DNA of 64,000 nucleotides from RGIG8306 sp964426655 (GCA_964426655.1 CAYRQT010000005.1:1-64000); one strand, 5' to 3'. Counted from the stretch's first letter, positions 28,072-36,878 are shown. Numbers and translations: made by a program. Notes: generated by a model not told the origin, from the letters alone.

Positions 28072-29187
28072 ATGAAAATCAAAAAAATTGAGGCCAAAAG
28101 CATCCGGCTGGAGCTCTTGGCCCCCATTGAAATTGCACTGGGCAGAATTACCCATCAGGAAACAGTGATTGTGCGACTAAAGACAGATACCGGACTGACC
28201 GGATATGGAGAGGGTTGTGGCATGCCTTTTGTAACAGGAGAAACGCCGGAGAGTATTTTAAAAGCCATTTCGCTGTTTGACAGGCGCCTCAAAGATAAAG
28301 AAGTGTTTGCTATAGAAGAAATCCATTCGGATATGGATGGGGCAGTACAGGGCAATCCCGGGGCAAAGGCAGCAGTGGACATGGCCCTGTATGATGTGAT
28401 GGCGCAGCAGGCAGGGCTTCCCCTGTATCAGTTTCTTGGGGGAACACAGGCGGTTCTGGAAACAGACGCCACAATCGGAATTGCCCCTCCGGATGTGATG
28501 GCACAGCAGGCCCAGTCCCTCTGGGAAAAGGGGTTTCGGCAACTGAAAATCAAGGCTGGTCTGGATGCAGCCCAGGACATTCAGGCCATACAGAAAATAC
28601 GCCGGGTCATTGNNNNNNNNNNNNNNNNNNNNNNNNNNNNNNNNNNNNNNNNNNNNNNNNNNNNNNNNAAAGTGGATGCCAATCAGGGCTGGGCAGAAAA
28701 GGAGACCCTTTTGGTATTAAAGGAAACAGAACAGCAGATCCATATTCTGGAGCAGCCCTGCAGGGCGGACCAACAGGGGGCCTTAAGGCGGTTGCGGGCC
28801 CGGACGACTGTGGAAATTATGGCAGATGAAAGTTGCTTTTCCCTGCATGATGCCTGGCAGCTGGCCTGTCAGGAAGCAGTGGATGGCTTCAATATCAAAC
28901 TGATGAAATGCGGAGGCATTTTCCGGGCATTGCAGATTCACACCATCGCACAAACGGCAGGCATATCCTGCATGATCGGCTGCATGATGGAAAGTCCGGT
29001 GGGCATCAGTGCAGCTGCGGCAGTGGCCAGTGCCTGTAAAAATATAACATATTGTGATCTGGACAGCTTTTTATGCCTGAAAGACAATCCCAATCTGCAG
29101 GGGGGCTTTACCTGGGCAGAGCCGCTAATCTGCCTGGAAGGAGGGCCCGGATTGGGCGTCAGGGTAAATTTTGACCAGTTGTCATAG
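28072..29187 (+). CDS. Enolase-superfamily dipeptide epimerase (L-Ala-D/L-Glu epimerase type)
   Basis: About 371 residues. Muconate-lactonizing subgroup motifs are present: KIKAG with one catalytic Lys, metal ligands in VDANQGW, LEQP and ADES, and the second catalytic Lys in KLMKCGG. Near the C-terminus YCDLDSF supplies the DxD pair that in dipeptide epimerases binds the substrate amino group. It would interconvert L-Ala-D-Glu and L-Ala-L-Glu from peptidoglycan peptides, though other dipeptides are possible. A 56-N run at 28613-28668 hides roughly 19 residues; the frame happens to be kept. The ATG at 28072 follows AAAGAGGTG; a GTG at 28066 is in frame. Confidence 0.85.
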   Translation: MKIKKIEAKSIRLELLAPIEIALGRITHQETVIVRLKTDTGLTGYGEGCGMPFVTGETPESILKAISLFDRRLKDKEVFAIEEIHSDMDGAVQGNPGAKAAVDMALYDVMAQQAGLPLYQFLGGTQAVLETDATIGIAPPDVMAQQAQSLWEKGFRQLKIKAGLDAAQDIQAIQKIRRVIXXXXXXXXXXXXXXXXXXXKVDANQGWAEKETLLVLKETEQQIHILEQPCRADQQGALRRLRARTTVEIMADESCFSLHDAWQLACQEAVDGFNIKLMKCGGIFRALQIHTIAQTAGISCMIGCMMESPVGISAAAAVASACKNITYCDLDSFLCLKDNPNLQGGFTWAEPLICLEGGPGLGVRVNFDQLS

Positions 29188-29202
29188 ATGAAGAGGACAA
29201 GG

Positions 29203-30162
29203 ATGAACATCAAAAAATCAAAAGTTGCCATTGTGGGATGTGGCCTGGTAGGCTCGTCCACTGCATTTAGTCTGGTGACACAGGGCGTTTGCGATGAAGT
29301 ATTGCTTATCGACCGGAATCCGGAGAAGGCAGTGGGAGAGGTGTTGGATCTGCGGGATACCATTATGTATCTGAATCGAAATGTAAGGGTGACGGCAGGG
29401 GATTATGCCTTATGCCAGGATGCAGATCTGGTAGTGATTACGGCGGGGCCCCCTCCCAGGCCCGGGCAGACCCGTCTGGACACCCTGGAGGCAGGGGCTG
29501 AAATTGTCAGCAGTATTGTGAAGCCCATAATGAAATCCGGATTTCAGGGAATCTTTATTGTTGTATCCAATCCGGTGGATATTCTTTCTTTTCTGGTATA
29601 TCAGCTTTCTGGATTACCGAAAAATCAGGTCATTGGCACAGGCACATCGGTGGATACAGCCAGATTGCAGAATCAGATTGCAGATATTGTAGGTGTGGAT
29701 CCCCGAAGTGTGTTTGCCTATTCCATGGGAGAACATGGGGACTCTCAGATGGTGCCATGGTCGGCAGTGACCATAGCCGGAAAGCCCATTCAGGATGTGA
29801 TTGCAGATAATCGGGATAAAATGTCTCTATTTAATATGGAGGATATTGTGGATAAAACAGCCCGGGGAGGCTGGGAAATTTACAATCGAAAGGGAACGAC
29901 CTATTATGGAATTGCCTCTGCCTGTGCAGGAATCATAAAGGCCGTCCTGTATGATGAAAATATAATTATGCCGGTATCTGCCCTGCTGGAAGGAGAATAT
30001 GGAGAAAAAGCCATTTTTGCAGGGGTTCCCTGTATATTGAACCGAAAGGGCGTCTCCGATATTCTGGAAATACATATGCAGGATGAAGAGAAAAAACGGT
30101 TTGCCCAATCGGCAGAGGTCATCCGACAGAATATTGAGAAAATAAAACATTACTTTCCGTGA
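29203..30162 (+). CDS. Lactate/malate dehydrogenase family 2-hydroxyacid dehydrogenase, atypical specificity loop
   Basis: NAD-dependent L-2-hydroxyacid dehydrogenase, 319 residues. It has the Rossmann motif VGCGLVGSS near residue 11, SNPVDILSF, TSVDTARL with the catalytic Asp and carboxylate-binding Arg, and GEHGDS with the catalytic His. The specificity loop reads AGPPPRPGQTRLD: Pro85 occupies the site that is Gln in lactate and Arg in malate dehydrogenases, so neither canonical substrate is assured. It starts 15 bases after the epimerase stop (an ATG at 29188 is in frame and adjacent to it), hence probably acts on an oxoacid from the same peptide/amino-acid pathway. A terminator follows. 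Confidence 0.85.
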   Translation: MNIKKSKVAIVGCGLVGSSTAFSLVTQGVCDEVLLIDRNPEKAVGEVLDLRDTIMYLNRNVRVTAGDYALCQDADLVVITAGPPPRPGQTRLDTLEAGAEIVSSIVKPIMKSGFQGIFIVVSNPVDILSFLVYQLSGLPKNQVIGTGTSVDTARLQNQIADIVGVDPRSVFAYSMGEHGDSQMVPWSAVTIAGKPIQDVIADNRDKMSLFNMEDIVDKTARGGWEIYNRKGTTYYGIASACAGIIKAVLYDENIIMPVSALLEGEYGEKAIFAGVPCILNRKGVSDILEIHMQDEEKKRFAQSAEVIRQNIEKIKHYFP

Positions 30163-30177
30163 ATAGGGGAAAAGGAG

Positions 30178-30206
30178 ACCATCGGCATAAAGCCGGTGGT
30201 TTTTTT
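30178..30206 (+). terminator. Intrinsic terminator closing the peptide cluster
   Basis: A 9-bp stem ACCATCGGC / GCCGGTGGT (one T-G wobble) with loop ATAAA is followed by TTTTTT at 30201-30206. It separates the dehydrogenase gene from the phosphonate operon control region. Confidence 0.85.
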
Positions 30207-30210
30207 GCCC

Positions 30211-30352
30211 TTTACCAAACCTTAACGGCGCCACATGCATTCTTTACCGGAGGTTAACGGTAGTGTATCCATTTTTACCGGGCTTAAATTTCATGCACCG
30301 GTTCTTTACCAAAGCTTAACGACCATGCTTTGGCTTTTACCCATGCTTTACC
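30211..30352 (+). promoter_or_regulatory. Pho-box-like direct-repeat array upstream of phn operon
   Basis: Five pairs of hexamers close to TTTACC-N5-TTAACG. The TTTACC units start at 30211, 30243, 30274, 30305 and 30336, i.e. every 31-32 bases (about three helical turns). Second units start at 30222, 30254, about 30284, 30316 and 30347, mostly 11 bases after the first. The 11-base tandem hexamer layout is that of PhoP/PhoB-type response-regulator sites. A possible -10 (TAAAAT, 30384-30389) follows before phnD at 30440. The binding protein is inferred; the regulator is not in the window. Confidence 0.7.
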
Positions 30353-30439
30353 CCACTGTGCTAGTGAGATCCTCTTTTTCCGATAAAATGGAGGTGTAAA
30401 TGAGAAGAAAAAGGAAAGCAATTACAAAGGAGAGAAAGA

Positions 30440-31498
30440 ATGAGACCCCAGAAAATTTTTACGACTGTGCTGTGTACAGGACTGGTTCTTGCCCTTTTAG
30501 GCGGATGTTCTGCCTCTGCAGGTGCAGCAAAGAGTGTGGATACAACAGATAGCGGCGATTATGCAGAGACCATCACCCTGGTATGGTATCCCAATGAATC
30601 CGCTGAGGATTATGATGCTGCCCGTGAAGAATATGCCAAGCTCATTGAGCAGGCCACCGGAAAAAAGGTGGAACAGAAATTAACGACCGATTATGCCATT
30701 GCCATTGAGTCTCTTTCCAACGGAACCGCCCAGATCTGTTTTATGGGAGCCCAGGGGTATATTGAGGCCAATGCAGCGAATTCGTCTGTTCAGCCGTTAT
30801 TTGTGAATTCCGGAGAGTCCGGTACTTTGGATGATGCAAAATATTACAGCTTTCTGGCAGTAAATGAAGAAGATGCAGCAGAGTATCAGGATGGGGATGG
30901 CTATTCCATCGATAATATACAGGGCAAAAAAATGTCCTTTGTATCCAACAGCTCCACCTCTGGCTTTAAGGTGCCCACCAATTACATCATTACACATTTT
31001 AGTGATTTGAATCTGACAGAAGATGACCTGATTGAAGGGGGAAGCGATAAATTCTTTTCTCAGGTAATGTTTGGAGGTTCTCACCAGGGTTCCGCCTACA
31101 ACCTGCTTTCAGGAAAAGCAGATGTAGCGGCATTTTGTGACACGGAAATTGATCCATATGCATCCGTGGTAGAAGGGGAAGCCAACACAGCAGGCGCAGT
31201 ATACGAAATCAATGCAGATGCCAGTGCACCCTTTGATACGGTTACCGGAGAGGAATTTACAGTTCTGCAGTCCATCCCCGTGCTCAATGGTCCCTTTGCC
31301 TATAATGCCGATACCCTGGATCCGGCAGATGTAACCGCCATTCAGGCGCTCTTCACTTCCGATGAAGTGGCAGAGAATGAAGCCATATTTGTGCCGGAAG
31401 ATTCTGAAAATGTGGGGATGTTCAAAAAGAAAGGTGATGAGAGGTTTGTACTGGTGGAGGATTCCTGGTATGACCCGATTCGGGAACTGAGCAAATAA
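30440..31498 (+). CDS. phnD: Phosphonate ABC transporter substrate-binding lipoprotein
   Basis: PhnD-family binding protein, 352 residues, capturing phosphonates or phosphite outside the cell for the PhnC/PhnE importer. A lipoprotein signal ends LLGGC at residues 19-23. The mature part has the family segments TLVWYPNESAEDYDAAREEY, MGAQGYIEAN and GSHQGSAYNLLSGKADVAAF, the last lining the ligand pocket. AAAGGAGAGAAAG precedes the ATG at 30440. First gene of a 13-gene phosphonate operon placed behind a Pho-box-like array. Confidence 0.94.
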   Translation: MRPQKIFTTVLCTGLVLALLGGCSASAGAAKSVDTTDSGDYAETITLVWYPNESAEDYDAAREEYAKLIEQATGKKVEQKLTTDYAIAIESLSNGTAQICFMGAQGYIEANAANSSVQPLFVNSGESGTLDDAKYYSFLAVNEEDAAEYQDGDGYSIDNIQGKKMSFVSNSSTSGFKVPTNYIITHFSDLNLTEDDLIEGGSDKFFSQVMFGGSHQGSAYNLLSGKADVAAFCDTEIDPYASVVEGEANTAGAVYEINADASAPFDTVTGEEFTVLQSIPVLNGPFAYNADTLDPADVTAIQALFTSDEVAENEAIFVPEDSENVGMFKKKGDERFVLVEDSWYDPIRELSK

Positions 31499-31516
31499 TA
31501 AAAAGGAGACAAAAAG

Positions 31517-32299
31517 ATGGCGCTTCTCAGTTTTCAGAATGTGGATAAGACCTATAACAATGTCACCAAGGCATTAGAGGATGTCACGTTCTCTGTTGAA
31601 GAAGGAGAGTTTGTGTCCATCATTGGCCCTTCGGGAGCTGGAAAATCCACACTCCTGCGCTGCATCAACCGTCTGGTGGATGCCACGCAGGGGGTGATTT
31701 TTTTTGATGGGCAGGAGGTGACTTCCAGCAGAAAAAAAGAGCTTCGAATGCTGCGAACAAAAACGGCCATGATTTTTCAACATTATAATCTGGTTGAACG
31801 CTTAAGCGTGATTGAAAACGTTCTGCATGGACGTCTGGGGCAAAAGTCCACGCTCAGCGGTGCTGCAGGGTGGTACACCGAAGAGGAAAAGCAGGAAGCC
31901 TTTCAGGTGATTGAAGAAATGGGACTGGCAGAGCAGGCTTATAAACGATGCGATGAGTTGTCCGGGGGACAAAAACAGCGGGTGGGTATCGCCCGAGCCA
32001 TTATGCAGCACCCCAAACTGATTCTGTGTGATGAGCCCATTGCTTCTTTGGACCCTAAATCTTCAAAAATAATCATGGATCTCTTAAAAACCATCAATCA
32101 GACCAAAAATATCACCTGTCTGGTGAATCTGCATCAGGTGGATGTTGCCATAAAATATTCCGAACGAATCATGGGGGTGACCGCAGGAAAAATTGTATAC
32201 GATGGGCCGACAGAAGGACTCACGAAGGGCATGATTCATAATATCTATCAGTCCAGTGAACATGATCTGATTACAGATGTGCAGGGAAGCGAAATATGA
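31517..32299 (+). CDS. phnC: Phosphonate ABC transporter ATP-binding protein
   Basis: ATPase of the phosphonate importer, 260 residues. Walker A is GPSGAGKST near residue 37, the Q-loop is IFQHYNLVERLSV, the signature LSGGQKQRVGIAR near 152, Walker B LILCDEPIASLDP and the switch His is in VNLHQVDVA. The segment between Q-loop and signature has the PhnC-type spacing. It lies 18 bases after phnD and its stop overlaps phnE by 4 bases. Confidence 0.95.
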   Translation: MALLSFQNVDKTYNNVTKALEDVTFSVEEGEFVSIIGPSGAGKSTLLRCINRLVDATQGVIFFDGQEVTSSRKKELRMLRTKTAMIFQHYNLVERLSVIENVLHGRLGQKSTLSGAAGWYTEEEKQEAFQVIEEMGLAEQAYKRCDELSGGQKQRVGIARAIMQHPKLILCDEPIASLDPKSSKIIMDLLKTINQTKNITCLVNLHQVDVAIKYSERIMGVTAGKIVYDGPTEGLTKGMIHNIYQSSEHDLITDVQGSEI

Positions 32300-33087
32300 G
32301 AAAAAATGCAGATGTATTCAAAAAACGGAAATGGACATATTCGATGGTGTTCCTGGTGTGTATTGCCATTTTTGCAGGAGCGTCGTTTTTGGCAGATTTC
32401 AATCCGGCAGAGGGTCTGCTGTCCTTTCCGGAAGCATTTCGATGGATTGTGTCCAATCTGGTGCCGGATGCCAATGCCATAAAGCGGCTGCCCAAGATTT
32501 TGAATGAGCTTTTGGAAACGGCGTTGCTGTCTGTAGCCGTAACCGTGTCGGCGGCGGTGGCCGCCTTCTTTTTCAGCCTGCCAGGTTCCGGCATCACAGG
32601 TTCCAGGGAAATACTGAAGCGGGCCGTACGCATTGTGGCCGCTTTTTTTCGAAATGTACCGGATGTGGTCTGGGCCATGCTTTTGATGTTTTCCTTTGGG
32701 CAAAATATTTTAACAGGTTTCTTTGCCCTGTTTTTTACCACATTTGGCTTACTGACCCGGGCATTCATTGAAACCATTGATGAAGTCAGTGCCGATTGTG
32801 CGGAGGCACTGGATGCCTCCGGAGCTAATTTTATTCAAAAGGTGTTTCAAGGCATTATTCCTTCCTCTCTTCCGGGTTTAACCACCTGGGTATTATATAT
32901 GATTGAGACCAATATTCGTTCCTCCACCCTCATAGGCATCCTGACGGCAACGGGCATTGGATATCTGTTCGACCTGTATTACAAGCGACTGGATTTTTCT
33001 TCAGCCAGTCTGGTGGTGCTGTCCATTGTGGTGCTGGTTTTAGCCATAGAAACCATTTCCAATAAAATAAGGCAGGTGATTCTATGA
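32296..33087 (+). CDS. phnE: Phosphonate ABC transporter permease (first PhnE)
   Basis: Inner-membrane permease, 263 residues, with hydrophobic helices near residues 17-35, 70-95, 110-150, 190-215 and 235-255. The ATPase-docking loop reads CAEALDASGANFIQKVFQGI near residue 174. Transports the phosphonate together with the following permease. ATGA overlaps at both ends imply strict translational coupling. Confidence 0.93.
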   Translation: MRKNADVFKKRKWTYSMVFLVCIAIFAGASFLADFNPAEGLLSFPEAFRWIVSNLVPDANAIKRLPKILNELLETALLSVAVTVSAAVAAFFFSLPGSGITGSREILKRAVRIVAAFFRNVPDVVWAMLLMFSFGQNILTGFFALFFTTFGLLTRAFIETIDEVSADCAEALDASGANFIQKVFQGIIPSSLPGLTTWVLYMIETNIRSSTLIGILTATGIGYLFDLYYKRLDFSSASLVVLSIVVLVLAIETISNKIRQVIL

Positions 33088-33977
33088 ACAATGAGATGTC
33101 GGCCCTTGGCATAGAAATTATACAATATGACCCTCCAATGCCGGTCAGAAACCTGGAAGGGTACATCAGCCGGTCCCGAAGAGGGAAAATTAAAATCGGC
33201 GCAAAGAGAAAAGGTCAGTTTGCCATATATGTCCTGATTCTGGCACTGCTAGGTCTGACGATTGTGGCATTTGTCACCTTTGATTACCAGGATATTGATT
33301 TTGGAAAGGCAGTTGCAGATACCCTTCACAATATTAAAACCGTTTTTCTGGAACCGGAACTATCCAGAGATACCTTCAGGGGTGTTTTGTACCAGTTGCT
33401 GGTAACCTTTTGCCTGGGCATTCTGGCCACAGTGATCGGGGCTGTACTGGCTTTCTTTTGTGCCCTCCTTTGTGCCCGCAACCTGGCTCATCCGGTTTGT
33501 GCGTACATTATAAAAAGTCTGGTGGCGGTGGCACGTGCGGTGCCCACCGTTCTCTGGGTCCTGATCTTTGCCGTTTCGGCAGGGCTTGGCAGCGTTGCAG
33601 CCGTGACAGGGCTGACCTTTCACAGCTTTGCCTATCTGACAAAGGCTTATGCGGAATCTATTGAAGAAATTCATCCAGGTGTCATTGAAGCCTTAAAATC
33701 AAACGGGGCAAAGTACTGGCAGATTATTTTTCAGGCTATTTTGCCCTCCACCATTACATCCATGGTGGCCTGGACATTTCTGCGGTTTGAAATTAATTTT
33801 GCAAATGCAGTGGCCATGGGGGCGGCAGCAGGGGCAGGAGGCATCGGCTTTAACCTGTTCATGGCCGGCAGTTTTTACTTCGATCTTCATGAAATGGGTA
33901 TGCTTACTTATATCGTGGTGATTACCATTGTGCTTTTGGAAATGGTATCCACCAAAATTAAAGGGAAGGTGAAGTGA
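33084..33977 (+). CDS. phnE: Phosphonate ABC transporter permease (second PhnE)
   Basis: Second PhnE-type permease, 297 residues. A soluble N-terminus of about 45 residues precedes the first helix, a feature the first copy lacks in that length. The docking loop is VIEALKSNGAKYWQIIFQAI near residue 210. Firmicute phn operons often carry two PhnE genes that may form a heterodimer, in contrast to the single gene in E. coli. Coupled by overlap to both neighbours. Confidence 0.93.
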   Translation: MNNEMSALGIEIIQYDPPMPVRNLEGYISRSRRGKIKIGAKRKGQFAIYVLILALLGLTIVAFVTFDYQDIDFGKAVADTLHNIKTVFLEPELSRDTFRGVLYQLLVTFCLGILATVIGAVLAFFCALLCARNLAHPVCAYIIKSLVAVARAVPTVLWVLIFAVSAGLGSVAAVTGLTFHSFAYLTKAYAESIEEIHPGVIEALKSNGAKYWQIIFQAILPSTITSMVAWTFLRFEINFANAVAMGAAAGAGGIGFNLFMAGSFYFDLHEMGMLTYIVVITIVLLEMVSTKIKGKVK

Positions 33978-34411
33978 GGCAGATGATGGAGAAAAAAAGA
34001 ATTTCAAGAATCCTGGCCCGGGCCAGGGATGAGGCAGTCAAAGCATTGGCTGAAGAAATTATGGCTGAGCATACTCCCCTCATTATAAAGGCACCGAAAA
34101 AGTCCCTGGTCATGATTCGGATGCAGGAGCCGGTGGAAGAAAGTCTGTTTTATCTGGGGGAAGTGATGGTCAGTGAATCCATCGTAGATATTGAAGGAGT
34201 AAAGGGAATGGCTGTGCTGATGGGGGATCATTATGAAAAAGTACTTCATATGGCTATCATTGACGGGGCCTGTAATAAGGGAGTTTTTAAAAGATATGGC
34301 TTGCTGGAAACCTGGGAAAAAGAACAGAGGGAGGCAATGGAGAAAGAGAATGCCATGTTCATGCAGACAATGGTGAATTTTCAGAGCATGGATACAGAGG
34401 AGACAGAATGA
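33974..34411 (+). CDS. phnG: C-P lyase core subunit PhnG
   Basis: Component of the carbon-phosphorus lyase core complex PhnGHIJ, 145 residues against about 150 in E. coli. The family pattern is seen in RILARARDEAV-like residues 11-20, MIRMQEPVEESLFYLGEVMV near 47 and GDHYEKVLHMAIIDGA near 86. With PhnH and PhnI it attaches the phosphonate to the C1 of the ribose of ATP, displacing adenine. The GTG at 33974 overlaps the phnE stop; ATGs at 33983 and 33986 are alternatives. Confidence 0.93.
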   Translation: MRQMMEKKRISRILARARDEAVKALAEEIMAEHTPLIIKAPKKSLVMIRMQEPVEESLFYLGEVMVSESIVDIEGVKGMAVLMGDHYEKVLHMAIIDGACNKGVFKRYGLLETWEKEQREAMEKENAMFMQTMVNFQSMDTEETE

Positions 34412-34986
34412 AAACACTGCATACATTTGATGAAGTATTGGATACCCAGAAGGTTTTCCGCCTTTTATTGGAAGCGATGGCAAATCCTGGACGGCGGTGT
34501 TCCATCAAAGAACAAAGCCAGAAGTTATATGGAAAGCAGCCGGCACTGCTGGCAGTGGCCATGACCCTGCTGGACAATGGGATTTCCTTTTCAGCCCCCA
34601 ATAATCCGGAGCTGACAGAACAAATTGTGCTGCTGACCCACGCCAGGGAAACATCTCCTGGTCGGGCAGATTACATTTTCCTCTCTTCAGAAGAAGTGCT
34701 TTTTGAATGTATGGTTGCGGCAAAGGATGGGACTTTGGAAAATCCCCATGAATCCGCGACCATTATTCTTGCCAAACCGACAGGGGAAGCAGAACATACA
34801 CTTACTATCAGGGGCCCGGGCGTGGATGGGCAGCAGCGGGTTTATATGCCTGCGGTGGTAAGCAGGGCACTTACCTGTCGGACACAGCAGGGGTATGAGT
34901 ATCCCAGGGGAATAGATCTGATATTCCTTTTTCCAGGTGATGAAGTGTGCTGTGTGCCAAGACTTGTACGAATGGAGGCAGAGTGA
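34408..34986 (+). CDS. phnH: C-P lyase core subunit PhnH
   Basis: PhnH, 192 residues, very near the E. coli length of 194. Part of the ribose-phosphonate-forming core complex. Recognisable stretches are FRLLLEAMANPGRRCSI near residue 18, LLDNGISFSAP near 53, and RGIDLIFLFPGDEVCCVPR near the C-terminus. ATGA overlap with phnG. Confidence 0.93.
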   Translation: MKTLHTFDEVLDTQKVFRLLLEAMANPGRRCSIKEQSQKLYGKQPALLAVAMTLLDNGISFSAPNNPELTEQIVLLTHARETSPGRADYIFLSSEEVLFECMVAAKDGTLENPHESATIILAKPTGEAEHTLTIRGPGVDGQQRVYMPAVVSRALTCRTQQGYEYPRGIDLIFLFPGDEVCCVPRLVRMEAE

Positions 34987-34987
34987 T

Positions 34988-36061
34988 ATGGGCTATGTTG
35001 CAGTTTCAGGAGGAGAAGAGGCCATAGAAGCCAGCATTCGTCTTTTGGAGTATTACCGCAGTAAAACAGAAAAGGATCTGGATCTGGAGGTGATTGAAGA
35101 AAAGATGGGGCTGCTGGTAGATCGGGTCATGAGCGAGGCGGGATTGTATGCCAAAACCTATGCGGCCCTGGCCCTTAAGCAATGTGAGGGATCTGTAGAG
35201 GAAGCGGTCTTCCTTTTACGGGCCTATCGTTCCACTCTTCAGCGCAGCTATGATTCTCTGGTGGCGGATACCGGGACCATGCGGCTGGTTCGTCGAATTT
35301 CTGCAGCTTTTAAGGATGTGCCGGGGGGACAGATCCTGGGAGCCACCTATGATTACACCCACCGTTTACTGCAGTTTGAGCTGGAGCAGGAAGATGCGCC
35401 GGCTCTGGCCAGAAAGATGCGGGAGATGGTAGAGGGGCAGGCGCCTGTACAGGTGCTTTCCTGTAAGAGAGTATCCGACCAGCTGAAAGAGGAAGGGCTT
35501 ATTGACAGGGCACAGAAAAAGGATACCCGCCCTTATGACGTCACCCAGCATCTGCTGGAATTTCCGGCGCCCCGCAGTGCCAGACTGCAGACTTTGTCCC
35601 GGGCGGACGGAGGGTTTATTTCGGGACTGGCCTATTCGGTGCTTCGTGGCTTTGGCCAGGTGCATCCCACGGTGGGAGAACTGCGCACCGGATATCTGGA
35701 AATTGAAGTGCCTTATCTGGAAGATGCCGGACAGAGTCTCTGGATTGGAGAAATCCTGCTGACGGAAGTGGAAGTGTTTAATGAGGCAGATGACAAGAAT
35801 AAGCTGAAACTGGCCTGTGGCTATGGAGCTGTTCTGGGTCGTAATGAAAATAAGGCCATTGCCATGGCGGTACTGGATCATGAACTGGGCACAAAGGGGC
35901 CATATCCCACACAGAATGAGGAGTTTGTATTATTGCACGGGGATAGTCTGGAAATGAATGGTTTTATCTCCCATCTGAAGCTGCCCCATTATGTGACCTT
36001 CCAGTCCAAACTGGACGCAGTACGCAAAACCCGGAGGAAAACCAATGATGGAGAAATATAA
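34988..36061 (+). CDS. phnI: C-P lyase core subunit PhnI (nucleosidase)
   Basis: PhnI, 357 residues (E. coli about 354), the purine-nucleosidase subunit of the core complex that exposes C1 of the nucleotide for phosphonate transfer. It begins MGYVAVSGGEEAIEAS, as PhnI proteins do. Other family segments are GGQILGATYDYTHRLLQFEL and QNEEFVLLHGDSLEMNGF. I place the start at 34988 behind GGAGG; an in-frame ATG at 34937 inside phnH has no such site. It overlaps phnJ by 17 bases. Confidence 0.95.
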   Translation: MGYVAVSGGEEAIEASIRLLEYYRSKTEKDLDLEVIEEKMGLLVDRVMSEAGLYAKTYAALALKQCEGSVEEAVFLLRAYRSTLQRSYDSLVADTGTMRLVRRISAAFKDVPGGQILGATYDYTHRLLQFELEQEDAPALARKMREMVEGQAPVQVLSCKRVSDQLKEEGLIDRAQKKDTRPYDVTQHLLEFPAPRSARLQTLSRADGGFISGLAYSVLRGFGQVHPTVGELRTGYLEIEVPYLEDAGQSLWIGEILLTEVEVFNEADDKNKLKLACGYGAVLGRNENKAIAMAVLDHELGTKGPYPTQNEEFVLLHGDSLEMNGFISHLKLPHYVTFQSKLDAVRKTRRKTNDGEI

Positions 36062-36878
36062 TTATGCCTTCCTGGACGAGGGCTCCAAGAGGGAAATTCG
36101 CCGTAGCATTTTAAAGGCAGTGGCCATTCCCGGATATCAGGTGCCCTTTGGCTCCAGGGAATTACCCATTGGAAGGGGATGGGGAACCGGTGGCATTCAG
36201 CTGACCCTCTCTTTGATCGGTCCGGAAGATGTGTTAAAGGTCATTGACCAGGGAAGTGATGAAAGTGTAAATGCGGTCAGCATCAAACGTTTTGTGAAGA
36301 TGTGTACAGGTGTGCCCTGCACCACCCGGACCCAGGAAGCCACCCTCATCCAGACCCGGCACAGGATTCCGGAAATCCCATTGACAAATAGGCAGATCCT
36401 AGTGCTGCAGGTGCCCATCCCGGAGCCGTTGCGTATTGTGGAACCCCATGAAGCAGTGACTAGAAAAATGCATGGAGAAATGGATTATGCCCCCATCTGG
36501 CTGCAGTTGTACGAAAGCCTGGTAAAATACGGAAAGGTCACCCTTAGCACGGAATACCCCTGCATGGTAGAGAACCGGTATATTATGAATCCCAGTCCCA
36601 TTCCCAAATTTGACAATCCCAAATTAAATGATGCCGACTGCCTGTACCTTTTTGGCGCAGGCAGGGAAAAGAAAATCTATGCCATTCCCCCTCATACAAA
36701 AGTGGTATCCCTGGCCTTTGAGGATGTTCCCTTTGAAAAGGAAACCTTTTATGGCAAGAAATGCCGGCTTTGCGGCAGCACCGATACATATCTGGATGAA
36801 ATGTTTGACGGGGCCACCGGAGAACGGTATTACCAGTGTTCGGATACATCCTATTGCAGGGAGGTGCGTTCCAGATGA
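36045..36878 (+). CDS. phnJ: C-P lyase radical SAM subunit PhnJ (alpha-D-ribose 1-methylphosphonate 5-phosphate C-P lyase)
   Basis: Catalytic subunit breaking the C-P bond of ribose-1-alkylphosphonate 5-phosphate to release the hydrocarbon and give ribose 1,2-cyclic phosphate 5-phosphate. 277 residues. The four cysteines of PhnJ are conserved with exact spacing: Cys240, Cys243, Cys265 and Cys271 (CRLC, then 21 residues, CSDTSYC), which in E. coli provide the iron-sulfur ligands and the thiyl radical. RGWGTGGIQLTLSLI near residue 45 is another hallmark. The enzyme therefore looks intact. Confidence 0.96.
   Translation: MMEKYNYAFLDEGSKREIRRSILKAVAIPGYQVPFGSRELPIGRGWGTGGIQLTLSLIGPEDVLKVIDQGSDESVNAVSIKRFVKMCTGVPCTTRTQEATLIQTRHRIPEIPLTNRQILVLQVPIPEPLRIVEPHEAVTRKMHGEMDYAPIWLQLYESLVKYGKVTLSTEYPCMVENRYIMNPSPIPKFDNPKLNDADCLYLFGAGREKKIYAIPPHTKVVSLAFEDVPFEKETFYGKKCRLCGSTDTYLDEMFDGATGERYYQCSDTSYCREVRSR

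Noticed and set aside
30211..30352. Regular 31-base spacing that might suggest a CRISPR array
   Set aside because: Only short hexamers are conserved, the rest of each unit differs, and no long identical repeats or cas genes are present; direct-repeat regulator sites explain it better.
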